NCBI GenBank assembly: GCA_016929205.1
Contig: JAFGJF010000084.1
Span: 1-23,972, forward strand
Reading direction: 5' to 3'
Length of the DNA: 23,972 nucleotides
Source of the DNA: Anaerolineae bacterium
GTDB lineage: Bacteria; Chloroflexota; Anaerolineae; JAFGEY01
Each line of letters starts with the position of its first letter. Position 1 is the first letter of the stretch. The notes beneath the pieces are model-generated. The model had not been told where the DNA came from. It did not search any database and saw only the letters and a program-made list of their open reading frames with translations. This document shows, piece by piece, positions 6,347 through 14,538 of the stretch. The position numbers and the translations under genes are program-made.

Positions 6347-9223
6347 CTATGGCAACAAACCCAACTCCCTGGCCCGCGCCACAGCTTGGATGCGCTTGGA
6401 CACGTCGAGCTTGCGATAGATGTGATTGATATGCGTCTTGACGGTACTGAGTGCGACAAAGAGCCTTTCGGCGATTTCACGGTTTGACAACCCATCGGCG
6501 ATCAGTCGCAACACATCGCGTTCGCGCTCGCTCAAGGGTTCGATCAGACCACCAGACAGGCTGCGCGATCGAGCCAAAGTGTTTTGCACACACGATTCAG
6601 ATAGCGATTGCGGCACAGTCGCCGGTTGCTGCACGAATCCCGACAGCAGCCTGTTCACAAAAGGGTGTAAAGCACTGCCGCTCGACTCTGAATTATAACA
6701 AGCCAATAGCAACGCCGCTATGGGAGCACCCAAATCCACAAACAAGCGCACGTAACCCTGCGGCTCGGCTAACAACAATGCGCGGCGCAGCACCTTCAGT
6801 GCATCATTTGTTCTCCCCATCCCTTGCAGCGCCAATGACTGGAGGGCGAGCGATTCGATGGCGATCCCTGTCCAGCCCGCCGCTTCCGCGCCACAAAGCA
6901 GACCCAGCGTTTCCTCAAAAGCCTGAGCAAATCGACCTTGCGCCAGCAAAAGACGTAGCAGTGAAGACCGCTCGATGCTATGCACAAAAAACCGGATCAG
7001 GCCTCTGCCACCTTCTTTCACATCTTGGGCAGCACCGAGAGAGTCGGCCCAACGTGCAGCAGCTTCCATGTACTCTGGAAAATCCGCCCCTTGTGCCACC
7101 CAAAGTCGTGCCTGATAGGCCCCTACCTGGCGAGCTGTCAGGTCGGTCACCTGTTTTTTATGCACAAATTGTTCAGCTTTGGACAAAAAATCATGCGCAC
7201 CGGGTATGTCGCCTTGGGCTTGCCTGATACGCGACATAATTATATAGCTGTCGACGAGCACCTCTGCGTTTCCCCACTGTTCGGCTAATTCGATGCATTT
7301 GACCAGGTAACGTTCGGCCTCCTGCAGCTCATTTTGTTCGCGCGCCAGTTCCCCCAAGCCCTGATAGATCAGGCTCAAGCCAACGGGGAATGACCTGGAC
7401 TCACCCTCCTCCCACACAGGCTGCTCATCTGCTTGCCCGAGCGCGAGACCGTATTCAAACGCCTCTTGCGCCTGCGCAAAATGCCCCTGGTACATTTGCA
7501 GGTAACCGGATACATACGTAGACAACAACGTGAGCAGTGTATTCCCCACCATCTGGCCAAGTCTAACGCTGGTGTCAAAGGCCTGGCTGGCCATCGTCGT
7601 GTCAATGTCAAAGTAATATGCAAAGCCAAGAAGCCAGGTGACAATACCACGCAAAAACGTATTATCCTGAGGCAGATGGTCAAGAATCTGTCGGGCCAGA
7701 TCGGCGGCACAGGCCATGTCGCCCTGAAACATAGCATGAAACGCCCGGATGACCCTAATCTGTTGAGCCAGATCATCGTCCCCGCCTGCAGTGAGGTCAC
7801 CAACAGGGCTACTGCTCACATAGACACCACTCACATAATCACTGCGAGCCAGTCCTTGTTCCGCATCTTGAAGAACCGTTTCCAGGTCTATCAACCGGCC
7901 AGACACAAGCAACGTCCAACCGTAAAACACACCCAACACAGGCCGCGAACGCACCACGTCGCCGGGCAGGGCCTTCAACCACCGCCGCAGCTTGTTTATC
8001 TCCCCACGCATTAGGCTTGGTCGCGCCATCCGTTCGATCAAACGCGCCGCCCATTCAAAATCCTGGGCCCGTAGGACGTGTTCAACCGCCTCGTCGTCCA
8101 GCCCATTTTTTTCATACCACTCGGCAGCCCAACAATGGAGATCGCGAACGCGTTCGGGCATGTTTTGGTTCAAATAGCTCCGCATAAAGTCGGCAAAAAG
8201 ACGGTGATACCGGTACCACTTGGATTCATTGTCAAGTGAAACCACAAAGAGATTGGCACGTTCCAACTGCCTCAACACATCGGCGCTATCGTTTCTCCCG
8301 GTCACAGCATCACAAAGTGGCGCAGTGAACCGATCGAGCAGTGCAGTCTGGCATAAAAAGTCGTGGATGCCGGGTGGCTGCTGGGCCAACACTTCTTCCG
8401 CCAAATAGTCGATCACGTGACGGTGACTGCCGCTAAAAGCAGAGAGAAATCCAGCGATGTCCGTTTTACTCCGCGTCGAAAGCATACCTTGCAGAGCAAG
8501 AGCGGCCAACTGCAATCCCGAGATCCATCCTTCGGTCCGGGCTTCGAGCGAGGTAACATCCTGAACAGACAAGGACAATCCCATCGTCTTGTTCAGAAAA
8601 ACGCTCGCTTCGTCCATTGTGAAGCGCAAATCGACAGCGCGCAGTTCGACAAGCTGATTGCGCGCTCGCAAGCGTGCCAGGGGAAACGGCGGGTCGACAC
8701 GGCTGGCAACCACCATATGGACCTGCGGAGGCAAACGTGCCAACAGAAATGCAACTGCATCGTGAATCACTCGTTGTTCAACAAGGTGATAATCATCGAG
8801 GACGAGAACAAGACGGTTTGGAACTGAAGCCAGGCTATTGATTAACTTTGTCAGTATCAACTTGATCGAAGGAGGCTGCACAGAACCAAGCAGAGCTCGT
8901 ACATTTTCGCCGCGTTCGTGCACAGTCTCGATGGCAGCGCTCAAATAGCCTAGAAAACGCAGAGGATCGTTGTCGTCCGCGTCAAGCGAAAGCCAGGCCA
9001 CGTTTTTCGAGACTGCCTCCGGAACGCTACTGCCATGGATCCACTCACTCAACAATGTGGTCTTGCCAAAACCGGCGGGCGCAGAAACGAGTATCAACGA
9101 ACAGATGTCATCCAATCCATCGTTCAATCTCGCAATCAATCGTGGGCGTGACACTAGAGCAGAACGGGGAGGCGGCACGGTAAGCTTGGTCCGCAAGAGG
9201 GGCATATCCACATCCGCAGCCAT
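6347..9223 (-). CDS. LuxR-family transcriptional regulator, MalT-like STAND ATPase (958 aa)
   Basis: This is a large ATP-binding activator of the MalT/LAL type. The N-terminus (PLLRTKLTVPPPR) is characteristic. Walker A is SAPAGFGKTTLL at about 47-58 from Met 9223, and Walker B is LVLVLDDYHLV. A long alpha-helical TPR-like region fills the middle. The C-terminal HTH spans about 896-958, with LSERERDVLRLIADGLSNRE and then STVKTHINHIYRKL. The length is slightly above the typical 850-930 residues. Family members oligomerise on binding an inducer and ATP, then activate promoters. The start chosen is the ATG at 9223, 4 nt after the cyclase stop; the frame is open to a TTG at 9253, overlapping the cyclase. 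This spacing implies co-translation with the cyclase. The inducer and targets are unknown, and the efflux genes downstream are the nearest candidates. Confidence 0.93.
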   Translation of the reverse strand: MAADVDMPLLRTKLTVPPPRSALVSRPRLIARLNDGLDDICSLILVSAPAGFGKTTLLSEWIHGSSVPEAVSKNVAWLSLDADDNDPLRFLGYLSAAIETVHERGENVRALLGSVQPPSIKLILTKLINSLASVPNRLVLVLDDYHLVEQRVIHDAVAFLLARLPPQVHMVVASRVDPPFPLARLRARNQLVELRAVDLRFTMDEASVFLNKTMGLSLSVQDVTSLEARTEGWISGLQLAALALQGMLSTRSKTDIAGFLSAFSGSHRHVIDYLAEEVLAQQPPGIHDFLCQTALLDRFTAPLCDAVTGRNDSADVLRQLERANLFVVSLDNESKWYRYHRLFADFMRSYLNQNMPERVRDLHCWAAEWYEKNGLDDEAVEHVLRAQDFEWAARLIERMARPSLMRGEINKLRRWLKALPGDVVRSRPVLGVFYGWTLLVSGRLIDLETVLQDAEQGLARSDYVSGVYVSSSPVGDLTAGGDDDLAQQIRVIRAFHAMFQGDMACAADLARQILDHLPQDNTFLRGIVTWLLGFAYYFDIDTTMASQAFDTSVRLGQMVGNTLLTLLSTYVSGYLQMYQGHFAQAQEAFEYGLALGQADEQPVWEEGESRSFPVGLSLIYQGLGELAREQNELQEAERYLVKCIELAEQWGNAEVLVDSYIIMSRIRQAQGDIPGAHDFLSKAEQFVHKKQVTDLTARQVGAYQARLWVAQGADFPEYMEAAARWADSLGAAQDVKEGGRGLIRFFVHSIERSSLLRLLLAQGRFAQAFEETLGLLCGAEAAGWTGIAIESLALQSLALQGMGRTNDALKVLRRALLLAEPQGYVRLFVDLGAPIAALLLACYNSESSGSALHPFVNRLLSGFVQQPATVPQSLSESCVQNTLARSRSLSGGLIEPLSERERDVLRLIADGLSNREIAERLFVALSTVKTHINHIYRKLDVSKRIQAVARARELGLLP

Positions 9224-9227
9224 CGGA

Positions 9228-11198
9228 TCAAGACTCAATGGCCAATTCCTCAATAGCTTCAGCCTGATCGTCCGGTTGATCGCCTATTTGTCCCTCGATC
9301 CCTAGCACACGATATGCAACGACCGGCTCTGCCTTGCCCTTCACTTGCATCGGCTCAAGTTCTTGGGCAACGACAATTTCTTTGACTGCCGCATAGGTGG
9401 CCTGGTTGACCAAAATGTCACCAGGAGGGGCCTTGCCTTCCAGGCGCGCAGCAAGATTGACCGTGTCGCCGATAGCAGTATAATCTAGCCTGCGCCTGGA
9501 GCCAATCTGTCCCACCACAGCGGGACCGGTTGTGATCCCAATGCCATACCTGACCTCCCATTGCACATCCTGGCGTTCCTGGCTCACTTGAGCAGCCGCA
9601 TGCTGCATATCAAGGGCCGCTTTGACGGCTCGCAGAGCGTGATCTGGCTGTTCCAGAGGTGCGCCAAAAATCACCATCATCCCATCGCCTGTATACTTGT
9701 CGAGCGTGCCGCCATGCTTAAAGACTTGAGCTTCCATACTGTCCAGATAAAGATTCAGTATATCCACCACCTTTTGAGGCGACAAATTCTCCGAAATGGT
9801 CGTAAAACCTCGAATATCGGCAAAAAGCACGCTAATTTCTGCCAAGCGGCCTCCTGGCTGAACCAAATCTGGATTATCCAATGCGATGTTAACGATCGTA
9901 TCGCGCACCTCGGCCGAAACAAAACGGCCAAACACATCGGATACCCGGTTTCGTTCAAGCTGTTCGCTGGCAAAACGGACGGCCATCACCACCGCATAAC
10001 TGGCCAAAATGGTCACGTAGGGAAATAACGGATCTGGCAACACACCATTGTCGAACTGAGCATTGGTCAGAAAAAAATAGGCCACTAACAACACCACAGT
10101 AAAAACCGCCCCGACCAGAGCCGCCAACTGTGAAAGAGCTATCGAAGAGAGCAAAGCAAGTACAATCACCATCAATACTGTCTGAAAGGGTCTTTGAGAC
10201 TTGAGCTCGGTATGGTTGAGCAGCGTGTGGATCACATTGGCTTGGAATTCGACACCCGACATCCGGACAGCCGAAACGGGCGTGAGGTGCACGTCCATCT
10301 CGCCAACGGTGTTCATCATACCCACGAGTACGATTTTATCCTCAAATACGCTCGTATCAACACGGTCTTGTATCACATCGATAAATGAAAAAGCCGGAAA
10401 ACTGTTTTCACCATCCTCGTCCCAGGTCACCGAACCCGGATCCTGCACCGTACTGGGCTTGCCGACAAAATTGACCAGCATCGCTCCGTTCTCGTCCGTA
10501 GAGACCTGATATTTGAGCTCATTTCGATCGCCAATGACAACACGGCGGTCCTCCAAAAAGGCGGGCGCATCTCCTAGAAAAGATCGCAGCCTCAAGATGC
10601 TCAAAGCAAACGCCTCTTCTTGTTTTCCTGCAGACTGAATCAGCAGAGGCACTCGACGAAGCGTGCTATCGCCGTCCAATACCACCGCCACCATCCCCAC
10701 ATCAGCAGCAGCATCGCCCAAATCAGGAAACGGCGGAACGATCTGCCCGGATGAATAAAGCTGCCCTGACGATGCCGGTCGGCGCAATTCAAGTGAGGTT
10801 AAGGGCAAGACAACATTCCCGGCCCGGCGAACGGCTTCAACCAATGCTGGCGAATCGGGATTGTCCTGTGGGCCAGCATCTGACAAAAGCACATCAAGCG
10901 CTACGACATCCGCGCCATCAAGCCGGTCGAATAGCTGGACGTAGGGAGCCAAAGGCCAGGGCCAATCTCCCAGAGCAGACTGGCTTTTGTCATCGATAGC
11001 AACAATGACAATATCCCCACCAGAGCGACCGCGCGTTGCATACAAATAGTCGGAGGCTGCAACCCGAGACGAACTAAACAAGTTGCCCCCTTGCATTGCC
11101 AAAATGATACTCGCTACAGCCAAACCGGTCACGACTGAACGCACCAACTGCCGCTGTCGCCAGTTTAGCATCCATCTCATCTTGCGCAACCTCTCCAT
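9228..11198 (-). CDS. CHASE2-domain class III adenylate cyclase (656 aa)
   Basis: This is a membrane cyclase expected to sense an extracytoplasmic signal and make cAMP. A helix at about 19-36 leads into a CHASE2 sensor domain (about 45-325), with the typical IVIVAIDDKS and LGDWPWP near its start. Three transmembrane helices follow (about 338-355, 358-377, 391-409), then a cytoplasmic cyclase domain (about 453-632). The catalytic residues are present: metal-binding Asp461 in FADIRGFT and Asp505 in KYTGDGMM, adenine-selecting Lys501 and Asp572 (LDYT), and Asn581 and Arg585 in the VNLAARL motif. The Lys/Asp pair favours ATP over GTP. The start at 11198 has AGGAG upstream and lies about 39 nt downstream of the predicted transcription start. 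It is the first gene of the leftward operon, divergent from fecR. Confidence 0.95.
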   Translation of the reverse strand: MERLRKMRWMLNWRQRQLVRSVVTGLAVASIILAMQGGNLFSSSRVAASDYLYATRGRSGGDIVIVAIDDKSQSALGDWPWPLAPYVQLFDRLDGADVVALDVLLSDAGPQDNPDSPALVEAVRRAGNVVLPLTSLELRRPASSGQLYSSGQIVPPFPDLGDAAADVGMVAVVLDGDSTLRRVPLLIQSAGKQEEAFALSILRLRSFLGDAPAFLEDRRVVIGDRNELKYQVSTDENGAMLVNFVGKPSTVQDPGSVTWDEDGENSFPAFSFIDVIQDRVDTSVFEDKIVLVGMMNTVGEMDVHLTPVSAVRMSGVEFQANVIHTLLNHTELKSQRPFQTVLMVIVLALLSSIALSQLAALVGAVFTVVLLVAYFFLTNAQFDNGVLPDPLFPYVTILASYAVVMAVRFASEQLERNRVSDVFGRFVSAEVRDTIVNIALDNPDLVQPGGRLAEISVLFADIRGFTTISENLSPQKVVDILNLYLDSMEAQVFKHGGTLDKYTGDGMMVIFGAPLEQPDHALRAVKAALDMQHAAAQVSQERQDVQWEVRYGIGITTGPAVVGQIGSRRRLDYTAIGDTVNLAARLEGKAPPGDILVNQATYAAVKEIVVAQELEPMQVKGKAEPVVAYRVLGIEGQIGDQPDDQAEAIEELAIES

Positions 11199-11243
11199 CC
11201 TCGCTCCTCGCTTTTCCCCCTGGACTGAACGACTCGCACGCTT

Positions 11244-11272
11244 ATTGTATCACATCCCGAGTGGAGGAGCAA
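11244..11272 (-). promoter_or_regulatory. Extended -10 sigma-70 promoter for the cyclase gene
   Basis: On the minus strand the -35 is TTGCTC (11272-11267). After 17 nt comes the -10, TACAAT (11249-11244), preceded by TG one base upstream (TGATACAAT, extended -10). The -35 is weak and the -10 strong. Predicted transcription starts near 11237, giving a leader of about 39 nt to the ATG at 11198. Confidence 0.6.
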
Positions 11273-11291
11273 TAAACAGGTTATGATCGTC

Positions 11292-11346
11292 GCCGTCATC
11301 CATTTTCTGACCAATTTGTAACCATTCTTTTACCACTTGCTAACCG
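11292..11346. promoter_or_regulatory. 11-bp-phased repeat array between divergent promoters
   Basis: Read on the minus strand from 11346, five consecutive 11-bp units are CCGGTTAGCAA, GTGGTAAAAGA, ATGGTTACAAA, TTGGTCAGAAA and ATGGATGACGG. The GGT core is kept in the first four units at exactly 11-bp steps (ACC on the plus strand starting at 11310, 11321, 11332 and 11343). The fifth unit is degenerate. The array ends 8 bp upstream of the fecR -35 box and begins about 20 bp upstream of the cyclase -35. One-turn direct repeats are the usual geometry of OmpR/PhoB-type winged-helix regulator sites. The AT-rich parts are phased too, so a bent or UP-element role is an alternative. Confidence 0.5.
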
Positions 11347-11354
11347 GAAAGGGA

Positions 11355-11383
11355 TTGACAATCACATAACCAGGGCATATAAT
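11355..11383 (+). promoter_or_regulatory. Perfect-consensus sigma-70 promoter for fecR
   Basis: TTGACA (11355-11360), a 17-nt spacer, and TATAAT (11378-11383) match the consensus at all 12 bases with optimal spacing. Transcription should begin near 11390, about 30 nt before the GTG start at 11421. It also rules out the in-frame ATG at 11382, which lies inside the -10 box. Confidence 0.88.
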
Positions 11384-11420
11384 GGAGATACATCGATTAT
11401 GCCACGAGGAGAGATATAGT

Positions 11421-12587
11421 GTGAGCGACAAAAAGAAGCAGCATCCGTCCGAATCCCAACTCTCATCGCAGCTTCCTTCTAACTCTAAAAGTAAACCATT
11501 TCTTTCCGGGCCCAGACGTTTCTGGTTCTTTCGCACTCGAAAGCGGGCGATCTTGACGTTCCTGGTATTGGTTCCGGTTTTGCTTTGTGCCAGCTATTGG
11601 CTGGTTGGAATCATTGCCTTTGGCACCACGGCCAAACTGACTGAATTGAGAGGCGTCGTCCAATTTCAAACCAAAAACCAGCCTCGCTGGGAACCTGCAG
11701 CACAAAGCCAAATGCTCAGACGCCGAGAACGCGTCCGCACTGGAGAAAAATCAAGCGCCAAACTGGTCTTCTTTGATGTATCTACGGTTGAATTGGACGA
11801 GAATACCGAGATTAGCATCGAGCAAATCTCTAAACGCCGCGGCGGCAGTGCAGTAGATATCGCGATCAAAACATGGGTGGGCAAGGCCGCCATCCGCGCC
11901 GTCCGTTTTGTTGATCCATCCTCGACACTGCGCATAGAAACGCCGACAGCATCCACTGTCGTGCGCGGGGCCCGTTTCACAGTGCAGGTGGAAGAGGATG
12001 GCACCACCCAGATCGACCTCCAAGAAGGACAGGCCGAGATCACAGTGAATGATACCATAGTGCCGCTCAAGATGGGCGAACGCATCAAACTCGAGTCCGA
12101 CAAGCAATACCAGGTGGAACGTGTCTTTGACCCCAACGCACAGCTCGTCATTGATCAGGTCACAACGGCCTGGACAGCTGACGAGGAGACGTTTCAGGTG
12201 ACACTATCAGAGAGTGAGGTTAACCAATTCCTTGCCGCAATGGATCTGCAGCAGGATTTCTTTTTGACCGATACACAAGTCTGGTTCCTGGATGACGAAG
12301 CACGCATCGCAACGACGCTGACCAGACCAACACGCGTTGACGTCAGTGCGGCCATACAGTTCGAGATCGCAAACGGCAGGATCAAGCCCAGGGTCCGCGA
12401 CCTGTCTGCCGGCATTGCCTTGCCAATTCCGCCCACATTACTCGATCCGATCACCGATTTTGCGCTCGAACAACTGGAGGGTTACCTGGTCCAGGCATAC
12501 GACTTTGTCAGATTTGACGAGATTAGCATCACCGACGAAAACCTCGTCGTTGTTGGGAAAAAACAACCCGACGCCCCGGTGGAATGA
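11421..12587 (+). CDS. FecR-domain membrane protein with C-terminal beta-rich module (388 aa)
   Basis: This is a membrane-anchored protein with most of its mass outside the cytoplasm. A basic, Ser-rich N-terminus of about 42 residues precedes one transmembrane helix (about 43-66). A FecR domain follows (about 75-230), with typical strands such as MLRRRERVRTGEKSSAKL and ETPTASTVVRGARFTV. A C-terminal module (about 255-380) opens FQVTLSESEVNQFL and continues as alternating strands. It recalls the 'h-TE-E-N' start of YpmS/DUF2140-like domains, but this is tentative. The GTG start at 11421 has GAGGAGAG 7 nt upstream, and the promoter excludes the earlier ATG. FecR domains in siderophore systems signal to a sigma factor; none is encoded here. 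FecR and CHASE2 proteins are, to my recollection, often encoded side by side, so it may work with the divergent cyclase (inference). Confidence 0.88.
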   Translation: MSDKKKQHPSESQLSSQLPSNSKSKPFLSGPRRFWFFRTRKRAILTFLVLVPVLLCASYWLVGIIAFGTTAKLTELRGVVQFQTKNQPRWEPAAQSQMLRRRERVRTGEKSSAKLVFFDVSTVELDENTEISIEQISKRRGGSAVDIAIKTWVGKAAIRAVRFVDPSSTLRIETPTASTVVRGARFTVQVEEDGTTQIDLQEGQAEITVNDTIVPLKMGERIKLESDKQYQVERVFDPNAQLVIDQVTTAWTADEETFQVTLSESEVNQFLAAMDLQQDFFLTDTQVWFLDDEARIATTLTRPTRVDVSAAIQFEIANGRIKPRVRDLSAGIALPIPPTLLDPITDFALEQLEGYLVQAYDFVRFDEISITDENLVVVGKKQPDAPVE

Positions 12588-12608
12588 CAGCCTCATTACA
12601 GATCGATC

Positions 12609-12653
12609 AAAAAAAGTCGGGCGACCCGCTTTGTGTAGGTCGCTCGACTTTTT
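12609..12653. terminator. Strong bidirectional intrinsic terminator
   Basis: A 16-bp stem (12611-12626 with 12638-12653), containing one G-U pair, closes an 11-nt loop. The stem arms begin with A-runs and end with T-runs: seven T on the minus strand and five on the plus strand. It sits 22 nt after the fecR stop and about 30 nt after the end of the second efflux operon, so it can end transcription from both sides. Confidence 0.9.
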
Positions 12654-12684
12654 GAGCTATCCAGATCTCCCTGTGTATGGCCGT

Positions 12685-13407
12685 CTACCGATTCTCGGGA
12701 TGGTCCGTGACGCCCTGAATTTGCCCGTCCAGTAAATTGTACACCAACGAAGCATATTCTTCAATCACAGGGTCGTGCGTGACCATAATAATCGTCACGT
12801 TTTCCTGGATCGAGATCTGCTGGAACAACAACATAATCTGTCGGCCGGTTGAGCTGTCTAGTTCACCGGTTGGCTCGTCGGCCAGGATCACCTCAGGCAT
12901 CGTCACCAACGCTCTGGCTACGGCCACGCGCTGCTGCTGTCCACCGGACATCTCGTATGGACGGTGCTTGGCCCATTTGCTCAAGCCCACAACCTCCAGG
13001 CACCTCATTGTCTGCTCACGACGTTCGCGCCGTGACATACCCTTGATACGCAACGGCAACTCGACATTTTCGTAAGCAGAAAATGTAGGCAACAAGGCAA
13101 AGGACTGGAAAACAAAACTAAACTCTGTCCTGCGCAACATGGTCATCTTACGATCGGACAGTTTGGACATAGGCTGTCCTCTCAGATACACCTCACCCAA
13201 CGACGGGCGGTCCAGACCGCTAATACAGTTAATCAGCGTCGTTTTTCCAGAACCGGATCGACCGCGAAAGACAACAAATGCGCCTCCGGGGACCGCGATA
13301 TCCAGGTTGCGCAGCGCATGCACTTCTCTGCCTTGAGAACGATAAATCCGCGACAATCCTTCAGTATAAATGATGGCGTTCTCTTTTAGTTCCGCTACGT
13401 CTACCAC
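12685..13407 (-). CDS. ABC transporter ATP-binding protein, MacB/LolD type (second efflux set)
   Basis: This is the distal ATPase of the second, permease-less efflux operon. All motifs are intact: Walker A GRSGSGKTT (49-57), Q-loop SFVFQSFALLP (Gln about 101), signature MSGGQQQRVAVARA (from 153), Walker B VILADE (173-178), D-loop ELDS, and H-loop MVTHD (His 211). The length of 240 residues is normal. The start is GTG at 13407, supported by GGAAGG about 8 nt upstream. It begins 3 nt after the stop of the AbrB-fused ATPase gene, so the two are almost certainly co-translated. It presumably pairs with that ATPase on a permease encoded elsewhere. The nearest permease in this window is the 801-residue protein at 1987-4392. 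Confidence 0.93.
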   Translation of the reverse strand: MVDVAELKENAIIYTEGLSRIYRSQGREVHALRNLDIAVPGGAFVVFRGRSGSGKTTLINCISGLDRPSLGEVYLRGQPMSKLSDRKMTMLRRTEFSFVFQSFALLPTFSAYENVELPLRIKGMSRRERREQTMRCLEVVGLSKWAKHRPYEMSGGQQQRVAVARALVTMPEVILADEPTGELDSSTGRQIMLLFQQISIQENVTIIMVTHDPVIEEYASLVYNLLDGQIQGVTDHPENR

Positions 13408-13410
13408 TTG

Positions 13411-14499
13411 TTACCCTTCCTTCTGTCCCGATTTACCGACGCGTGCGTTGCCGCTCTTGAAGCGGTTACGAAGCCACCCAACCACTGTCTGGCGTCGAGA
13501 TGATGGAGGTGCATCCTGATTGCCATACAAGTCACTGACCTGGGCTTCCCAGGCGTCGTGTTCGGCCACGCGAGTAACACTACCTTCACGCCCTTCGGCC
13601 GGACGAATCAGGATTCCCTCATCTGTCATTTCGACACGAGCACGGTCGCCAATACCAAATTCGTCAAGGTAATCACGTGGTACCTGCAACCGGCCGGCGG
13701 CATCCAGCACAACCAGCTCCTCATAGGTCACTTCGTGCTCAATCTCTTGATCCTCATCACCCAGACCGTTGTCTTCAAGTGACGACAACGGCGACAGGAT
13801 CTGGCGGGTCGTCTCGGTGCTCGTCCGCCCATCACGGATCGCGATCACGCGGTCCACTTCGCTGGCAATGCGGGGATCGTGGGTGACGATAATAATCGTC
13901 ACGCCCAGTTCGCGGTTCAGATCGCGCAACGTCTGCAAAATCTGTTGTGCCATCTGCGAGTCTACCTCACCTGTGGGCTCGTCGGCCAGCAACAACCTAG
14001 GATAGTTGGATAGAGCTACAGCAATAGCTACACGCTGCTGTTCACCACCCGAGAGCTGCGTCAGGTGATGCCGCTTTCGATCGCCCAGCCCCACCATCGC
14101 TAACAGTTCGTTGGCCCGGCGCCGCTTTTCGCGCGCGCCAAGGCCCGTGATTGTCATCGGCAGGGTCACGTTTTCAATCGCAGTCATATAAGAGATCAGG
14201 TTTCGTCCCGGCTGCTGCCATACAAAACCAACCTCTTCGCGCCGATACTTGTTGAGTTGGGCATCGCTCATCTTGAGCAGATCGCGTCCATCTACAATCA
14301 CCCGTCCGGCAGAGGGTCTGTCCAAGCCACCCAGGGTATTCATCAACGTGCTTTTTCCCGATCCCGAAGGTCCGACAAGGGCCATCAATTCGCCCTCAGC
14401 AACCGCCAAGTCCAGCCCCTGCAAGGCCACAATCTCCAAATCGGCCATTTTGTAAATCTTGACCAGGTTATCACAGATAATGAATGGTTCTTCGCTCAC
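13411..14499 (-). CDS. ABC transporter ATPase with C-terminal AbrB/SpoVT-like domain (362 aa)
   Basis: A MacB/LolD-type ATPase occupies residues 1-230. Walker A is GPSGSGKST (43-51), the Q-loop GFVWQQPGRN, signature LSGGEQQRVAIA (149-160), Walker B LLLADE (169-174), and the H-loop IVTHD (His 207). An acidic linker (231-259) leads to residues 260-303, which match the AbrB/SpoVT swapped-hairpin pattern: VVLDAAGRLQVPRDYLDEF, then GIGDRARVEM and GILIRP. A charged tail of about 59 residues ends the protein. AbrB-type domains dimerise and commonly bind DNA, so the extension may hold the ATPase pair together or link it to gene regulation (inference). The start is GTG at 14499 with AGGAAG about 9 nt upstream. 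The gene lies 39 nt after the adaptor gene and 3 nt before the next ATPase gene. Confidence 0.9.
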   Translation of the reverse strand: MSEEPFIICDNLVKIYKMADLEIVALQGLDLAVAEGELMALVGPSGSGKSTLMNTLGGLDRPSAGRVIVDGRDLLKMSDAQLNKYRREEVGFVWQQPGRNLISYMTAIENVTLPMTITGLGAREKRRRANELLAMVGLGDRKRHHLTQLSGGEQQRVAIAVALSNYPRLLLADEPTGEVDSQMAQQILQTLRDLNRELGVTIIIVTHDPRIASEVDRVIAIRDGRTSTETTRQILSPLSSLEDNGLGDEDQEIEHEVTYEELVVLDAAGRLQVPRDYLDEFGIGDRARVEMTDEGILIRPAEGREGSVTRVAEHDAWEAQVSDLYGNQDAPPSSRRQTVVGWLRNRFKSGNARVGKSGQKEG

Positions 14500-14538
14500 A
14501 ACAATCTTCCTGTTCTTTTTCCTAGGGACCGGAGAAAT

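Noticed and set aside
11239..11366. cAMP-receptor-protein site near the cyclase and fecR promoters
   Set aside because: TCACA half-sites occur at 11250 and 11362, but neither has the matching TGTGA six bases away.
11382..11384. ATG start for the FecR protein
   Set aside because: It overlaps the -10 box of the perfect promoter and would lie upstream of the transcript start.
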